Origin: Clostridia bacterium
Lineage (GTDB): Bacteria; Bacillota; Clostridia; Christensenellales; Aristaeellaceae
Assembly (NCBI GenBank): GCA_009776385.1
Contig: WRFT01000049.1
Location: forward strand, 1-10,234
Length of the DNA stretch: 10,234 nt
Direction: 5' to 3'
Below, piece by piece: positions 6,637 through 10,234 of the stretch. Within the stretch, counting starts at the first letter, position 1. Each line of letters opens with the position of its first letter. The position numbers and the translations under genes were made by a program. The notes below the pieces were generated by a model, which saw only the letters and a program-made list of their open reading frames with translations, did not search any database and was not told the DNA's origin.

Positions 6637-8490
6637 ATGCGATCGTCTTGCTCCTGCGCGTGGCTGCCTTTTTTTAACAATACCCTTTCTCCCGAGCGAG
6701 AAGACTGCCTCGGCTTTGCGCGGGATGAGCTGGCATTAGGTTTACGCGGGCTTGGGCTTTCCGTGCCCGTATCCCTTAACCAAACCGGAGACGGCGAGGG
6801 TTTTTCGATTCAAGCGGACGGCGAAGGTTGGTCCGTGTCCGGCGGTGAACAAGGCTTGTTGTACGGCGTCTACCGCCTGTTAATACGGCTGAGCGGCGGG
6901 TTGGATCCGGCTCTCCCGCTGACACAGCCCCGGTTTGAGTTAAGAATGATAAACCATTGGGACAACCCGTCCGGGCTTGTCGAACGAGGATACGCGGGTC
7001 ACTCCCTCTTTTTTAGCAACGGTGTTTTTTCTTATCTGCCGGAACGCGTACGGCTTTACGCGAGGCTCTTGTGCTCGATTGGCATCAACACGGTGTGCTT
7101 GAATAACGTGAATGTTCACACGCCCGCCGATCGTTTTATTATGCCCGAGTACCTGCCGGAACTGGCAAAAATAGCGTCTCTCTTCCGCCCGTTCGGCATT
7201 CGGCTGCTGGTAGCGGTGGACTATTCGCTGCCCGCCCGATTCGAGCCGGGAACAGCCGATCCGCTGGACCCCGCCGTGCAGGCTTGGTGGAAGAAGACCA
7301 TCGACCGGGTATACCAAACAATTCCGGATCTGCGCGGGTTTCTTATCAAGGCGGACAGCGAGAGCCGTCCGGGGCCGTATTTGTACGGACGTGACCACGC
7401 GCAGGGAGCCAAACTCTTGTCCGTTCCCTTGGCAAAGCACGGGGGCATACTGGTATGGCGATGCTTCGTTTATAATTGCAAGCAGGACTGGCGCGATACG
7501 GCTACCGACCGTCCCAAAGCCGCTTACAGCAACTACACGCATTTGGACGGACGGTTCGATGCCAATGTCATTTTACAAATCAAGTACGGACCGTTTGATT
7601 TTCAACCCCGCGAGCCCCTCTCACCCCTGCTGCTTGCCATGCCGCGTACAGGCAAGGCCTTAGAGGTACAGCTCGCTCAGGAGTATACAGGCCAGCAGAT
7701 TGACCTTTATTACATGCCTCCGCAATGGGAGGAGATGCTGGCGGATATGAAGGGCGCAAATGTACGGCATATCTGCGCGGTATCTAATATAGGCGATGAT
7801 TTTAACTGGACAGGGCATGATTTGGCACAGGCCAACTTGTACGCCTACGGGCGCATGGCTTGGGAGGGTACCGCCTGTGCGGCCCGTTTCGGCGGTGAAT
7901 GGATAAAGCTCACCTATGACCTGGCCATGACGGAACATGATACGCTGCTTGACATGCTGATGGATTCCAGAGAAATTTATGTACAGTACACGGCGCCGCT
8001 GGGCGTATGCTGGATGGTAACGACACAATCGCATTACGGCCCGCAGCCCGAGGGATACGAATATACCGCCTGGGGCACCTATCTGCGTACGACATCCGAC
8101 CTTTTGGGCACGAACCGTACGGAGACGGGCACGGGCTTTATTTTACAGTACCCGCCTGCCATACAAGAGAAATACGCGGATCCCGCCGAATGCGACGAAC
8201 GGCTGCTGCTGTTTTTTCACCGTTTACCTTATACATTCAGGATGCGGGACGGCAGAACATTAATTCAACGCATTTACGACGACCATTTCCTGGGCGCCGC
8301 GCGCGCTGGCGCGCTGACGGACAGATGGATGTCCTTGAAAGGGCATATACCGGAGGCGGTTTACGCCCATGCGCTGGAACGGTTTGAAAGGCAGGCCGCA
8401 AACGCACGGGAATGGCGGGACATTGTAAACACCTATTATTTCCGCTATTCCCGCATTCAAGACGAACGCGGACGCGTGATATATGAATAA
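6637..8490 (+). CDS. aguA: GH67 alpha-glucuronidase
   Basis: This is a complete 617-residue enzyme; the ATG at 6637 has GGGAGG (6625-6630) six bases upstream. GH67 enzymes cut the alpha-1,2 bond between (4-O-methyl-)D-glucuronic acid and the terminal non-reducing xylose of xylo-oligosaccharides. Segments typical of the family are LRMINHWDNPSGLVERGYAG (102-121), INTVCLNNVN (150-159), TADPLDPAVQAWW (206-218), GFLIKADSESRPGP (234-247), ILVWRCFVYN (271-280) and IKYGPFDFQPREPLSP (315-330). The acid Glu242 and the paired Asp321/Glu349 are present with spacings of 79 and 28, the same as I recall for Geobacillus AguA (Glu285, Asp364, Glu392). The likely uronate-binding residues Lys238, Arg275 and Lys316 are kept. 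It is shorter than the usual roughly 680-730 residues, mostly in the N-terminal domain, and the C-terminal motifs (PLGVCWM, LLGTNRTETGTG) differ from the common forms. No signal peptide is seen, so it probably works in the cytosol on imported oligosaccharides. It is the first gene of an operon with the GH2 gene. Confidence 0.95.
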   Translation: MRSSCSCAWLPFFNNTLSPEREDCLGFARDELALGLRGLGLSVPVSLNQTGDGEGFSIQADGEGWSVSGGEQGLLYGVYRLLIRLSGGLDPALPLTQPRFELRMINHWDNPSGLVERGYAGHSLFFSNGVFSYLPERVRLYARLLCSIGINTVCLNNVNVHTPADRFIMPEYLPELAKIASLFRPFGIRLLVAVDYSLPARFEPGTADPLDPAVQAWWKKTIDRVYQTIPDLRGFLIKADSESRPGPYLYGRDHAQGAKLLSVPLAKHGGILVWRCFVYNCKQDWRDTATDRPKAAYSNYTHLDGRFDANVILQIKYGPFDFQPREPLSPLLLAMPRTGKALEVQLAQEYTGQQIDLYYMPPQWEEMLADMKGANVRHICAVSNIGDDFNWTGHDLAQANLYAYGRMAWEGTACAARFGGEWIKLTYDLAMTEHDTLLDMLMDSREIYVQYTAPLGVCWMVTTQSHYGPQPEGYEYTAWGTYLRTTSDLLGTNRTETGTGFILQYPPAIQEKYADPAECDERLLLFFHRLPYTFRMRDGRTLIQRIYDDHFLGAARAGALTDRWMSLKGHIPEAVYAHALERFERQAANAREWRDIVNTYYFRYSRIQDERGRVIYE

Positions 8491-8540
8491 CACGACACCG
8501 AATATACCAGGTGGTTAATCATAAAATGGAGGGTGTGGCC
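8491..8540 (+). promoter_or_regulatory. GH67-GH2 intergenic spacer with the ribosome site that sets the GH2 start
   Basis: The spacer is 50 bases with no hairpin terminator, which supports co-transcription. GGAGGG at 8528-8533 lies seven bases before the ATG at 8541. An in-frame ATG at 8526 would add only MEGVA, would place this ribosome site inside the coding region and would have to use the weaker AGGTGG at 8509-8514, so 8541 is preferred. Confidence 0.7.
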
Positions 8541-10234
8541 ATGCTGTTTAATGAGGGTTGGACTTTTACAAAAACTCCGTTATGCTCCGATGCAAAAATA
8601 CCGGATACCCACGCCTTTGTACCCGTTCCCATCCCCCATGACTGGTTGATTGCGGATGCCAACAACCTGTATGAATCGGGGGAGGGATGGTACAGGAAGG
8701 TGTTTCCGCGGCCTTTGGGTGAACGCGCCGTACTGCTGTTTGACGGCGTTTACATGGACAGTACGGTCTATATCAACCGCCAAATCGTGCATGAATGGAA
8801 GTACGGCTATTCCGCCTTCGAAGTGGACATGACCCCTTATATAAAAGAAGGCGATAATGAGATTTTAGTACGCTGCCTTTACCGGTCTCCCAACTCACGC
8901 TGGTATTCCGGAGCCGGAATATATAGGTCTGTACGGATACGGGAAACGGGGGCCGACTATCTGTGCGAAAACGGCGTCTATGTGTCGCCGCACCCCAATG
9001 AGGACGGTACATGGCGTGTATGCGTGGACACGGAGGTTGTTTCCTCCCGGCCCTATGCGCTTGAACACAGCGTGACCGAAGCAGACGGAACGCCCATCGC
9101 CTCCGGCTTGGAACCGGTCATCGCCGCGCCCGTTTTATGGTCGCCCGGTAACCCCTTTCTGTACACGTTACAAACGCGCCTTATTATCGGCGGGAAAACG
9201 GCTGATACTTGGTATCAGCGATTCGGGCTTAAAAGCGTACGATTGGATCCGGAACGGGGTTTTATCCTTAACGGGCAATCCATCAAGCTGTATGGTGTCT
9301 GCGAGCATCATGACCTGGGCGCTTTGGGAGCAGCGTTTCATACCACCGCGATGAAAAGAAAGCTGACGCTGCTTCAAAGCATGGGTGTCAACGCGCTGAG
9401 AACCTCCCACAATATGCCAGCGCGGGAAGTAATGGATTTGTGCGATGAGATGGGACTACTGGTTATCTCCGAGGCGTTTGATATGTGGGAACTATCCAAA
9501 ACGGATTACGATTACGCGCGCTTCTTTACGCAGTGGATGCCGCGCGATGTACGCAGCTGGATACGGCGTGACCGCAACCATGCCTGCCTTATCATGTGGT
9601 CTATCGGAAATGAGATATATGATACCTATTCCTCCGCAAGAGGGTTGGAAATAACCCGATCCCTGATGGAGCAGGTACGCGTACATGACCCGCGTCATCA
9701 TGCCGCCATCACCATCGGTTCTAACTACATGCCGTGGGATAACGCGAACGCCTGCGCGGATTTATTGGATGCCGCGGGGTATAACTATGCCGAATACCTG
9801 TATGACGCGCATCACGCAGCCTATCCTCAGCGCGTCATCTACGGATCGGAGACAGCCTCAACCGTGCAGAGCCGCGGAATCTATCATTTTCCGTATGAAC
9901 AATCCGTGCTTGCCGATGATGACGAGCAATGCTCATCGCTGGGCAACGCCGCCACCAGTTGGGGCGCGCCGAATACGGAATACAACATCATCATGGACCG
10001 GAACGCTTCCTATTCAATGGGGCAATTTATCTGGACCGGCTTTGATTACATCGGTGAGCCCACGCCTTATCACACGAAGAATTCCTATTTCGGGCAGATA
10101 GATACCGCCGGATTTCCCAAGGATTCTTTCTACCTGTATCAATCGGCTTGGACGGATTACCGAACAAAGCCGATGGTGCATATCACCCCCTATTGGGACT
10201 TTTCCCCGAATCAAATGATAGACATACGCGTATG
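8541..10234 (+). CDS. GH2 family glycoside hydrolase (beta-galactosidase/beta-glucuronidase-like), 3' truncated by window edge
   Basis: The frame stays open from the ATG at 8541 to the window end, giving 564 residues without a stop; the rest lies outside. The N-terminal jelly-roll sugar-binding domain covers about residues 1-135 (PHDWLI, GEGWYRKVF, DGVYMDSTVYIN, NSRWYSGAGIYRSV), an Ig-like domain about 136-235, and the TIM barrel starts near 240 (GFILNGQSIKLYGVCEHHDLG, GVNALRTSHN). The acid/base is Glu358 (IMWSIGNEIYD) and the nucleophile Glu437 (VIYGSETAS). The segment CSSLGNAATSWGAP through FIWTGFDYIGEPTPYHTKNSYFG is typical of the Bacillota GH2 group whose full proteins are about 800 residues and often carry a DUF4982 domain further on; that part is not visible here. 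These are retaining enzymes that release a beta-linked terminal sugar, usually galactose, sometimes glucuronate or xylose. Without a signal peptide it probably acts in the cytosol beside the GH67. Which sugar it takes cannot be read from the sequence. Confidence 0.93.
   Translation, partial: MLFNEGWTFTKTPLCSDAKIPDTHAFVPVPIPHDWLIADANNLYESGEGWYRKVFPRPLGERAVLLFDGVYMDSTVYINRQIVHEWKYGYSAFEVDMTPYIKEGDNEILVRCLYRSPNSRWYSGAGIYRSVRIRETGADYLCENGVYVSPHPNEDGTWRVCVDTEVVSSRPYALEHSVTEADGTPIASGLEPVIAAPVLWSPGNPFLYTLQTRLIIGGKTADTWYQRFGLKSVRLDPERGFILNGQSIKLYGVCEHHDLGALGAAFHTTAMKRKLTLLQSMGVNALRTSHNMPAREVMDLCDEMGLLVISEAFDMWELSKTDYDYARFFTQWMPRDVRSWIRRDRNHACLIMWSIGNEIYDTYSSARGLEITRSLMEQVRVHDPRHHAAITIGSNYMPWDNANACADLLDAAGYNYAEYLYDAHHAAYPQRVIYGSETASTVQSRGIYHFPYEQSVLADDDEQCSSLGNAATSWGAPNTEYNIIMDRNASYSMGQFIWTGFDYIGEPTPYHTKNSYFGQIDTAGFPKDSFYLYQSAWTDYRTKPMVHITPYWDFSPNQMIDIRV

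Noticed and set aside
6392..6739. Plus-strand 115-residue frame with alternating lysines
   Set aside because: No ribosome site before its ATG, it runs through the GH67 promoter and ribosome site, and overlaps the well-supported GH67 start in another frame. The lysine pattern reflects the six-base DNA periodicity, which is reported as a DNA feature.
7391..7663. Shadow frames within the GH67 gene on both strands
   Set aside because: They lack domains and ribosome sites, and the GH67 frame carries all catalytic motifs without interruption.
8294..8318. Very GC-rich inverted repeat GCGCGC-TG-GCGCGC inside the GH67 gene
   Set aside because: The loop is only two bases, it encodes an ordinary Ala/Arg/Gly run, and it is well inside a coding region; no regulatory role is supported.

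Overview
The window looks like a chromosomal segment from a fermentative, Gram-positive Bacillota member (Clostridia, possibly Christensenellales-like). This is inferred from strong GGAGG-type ribosome sites before almost every gene, a secreted protein with a Pro/Thr/Glu linker and bacterial Ig-like (Big_2) domains, a Clostridia-type FGGY kinase and a GH67/GH2 plant-polysaccharide gene pair. There is no rRNA, tRNA, CRISPR array, transposase, integrase or phage gene. The open frames antisense to the large surface-protein gene are shadows.

Layout. (1) 1-629, plus strand: the 3' end of a RimJ/RimL-type GNAT acetyltransferase, overlapping by 16 bases a complete small DUF861-type cupin. (2) 687-2174, minus strand: a complete FGGY carbohydrate kinase of the xylulokinase-like group, convergent with the cupin. 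(3) 2231-6340, minus strand: a 1369-residue secreted protein with signal peptide, Pro/Thr/Glu linker, SH3-like domain, PKD/Ig-like modules, a transglutaminase-like domain with an intact Cys-His-Asp triad, and eight tandem Big_2 domains to the C-terminus. (4) 6341-6636: a divergent, A-rich control region with candidate promoters for both directions and an unusual six-base periodic tract. (5) 6637-8490, plus strand: a complete GH67 alpha-glucuronidase. (6) 8541 to the window end, plus strand: a GH2 glycoside hydrolase with both catalytic glutamates, cut off by the window edge.

How the parts may work together. The GH67 and GH2 genes are 50 bases apart, each with its own ribosome site, and neither shows a signal peptide. 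They look like an intracellular module that trims imported acidic xylo-oligosaccharides: GH67 removes (4-O-methyl-)glucuronic acid and GH2 removes another beta-linked sugar. The FGGY kinase could phosphorylate a released ketopentose such as xylulose, but it is transcribed away from the hydrolases and its substrate is not fixed by the sequence. The secreted transglutaminase-like protein sits between them and may be an envelope or matrix protein. A functional link to sugar use is only suggested by position. I do not see a clearly new multi-gene system. The most distinctive items are the architecture of the secreted protein, the GH67-GH2 pairing, and the hexanucleotide-periodic tract in the divergent promoter region.
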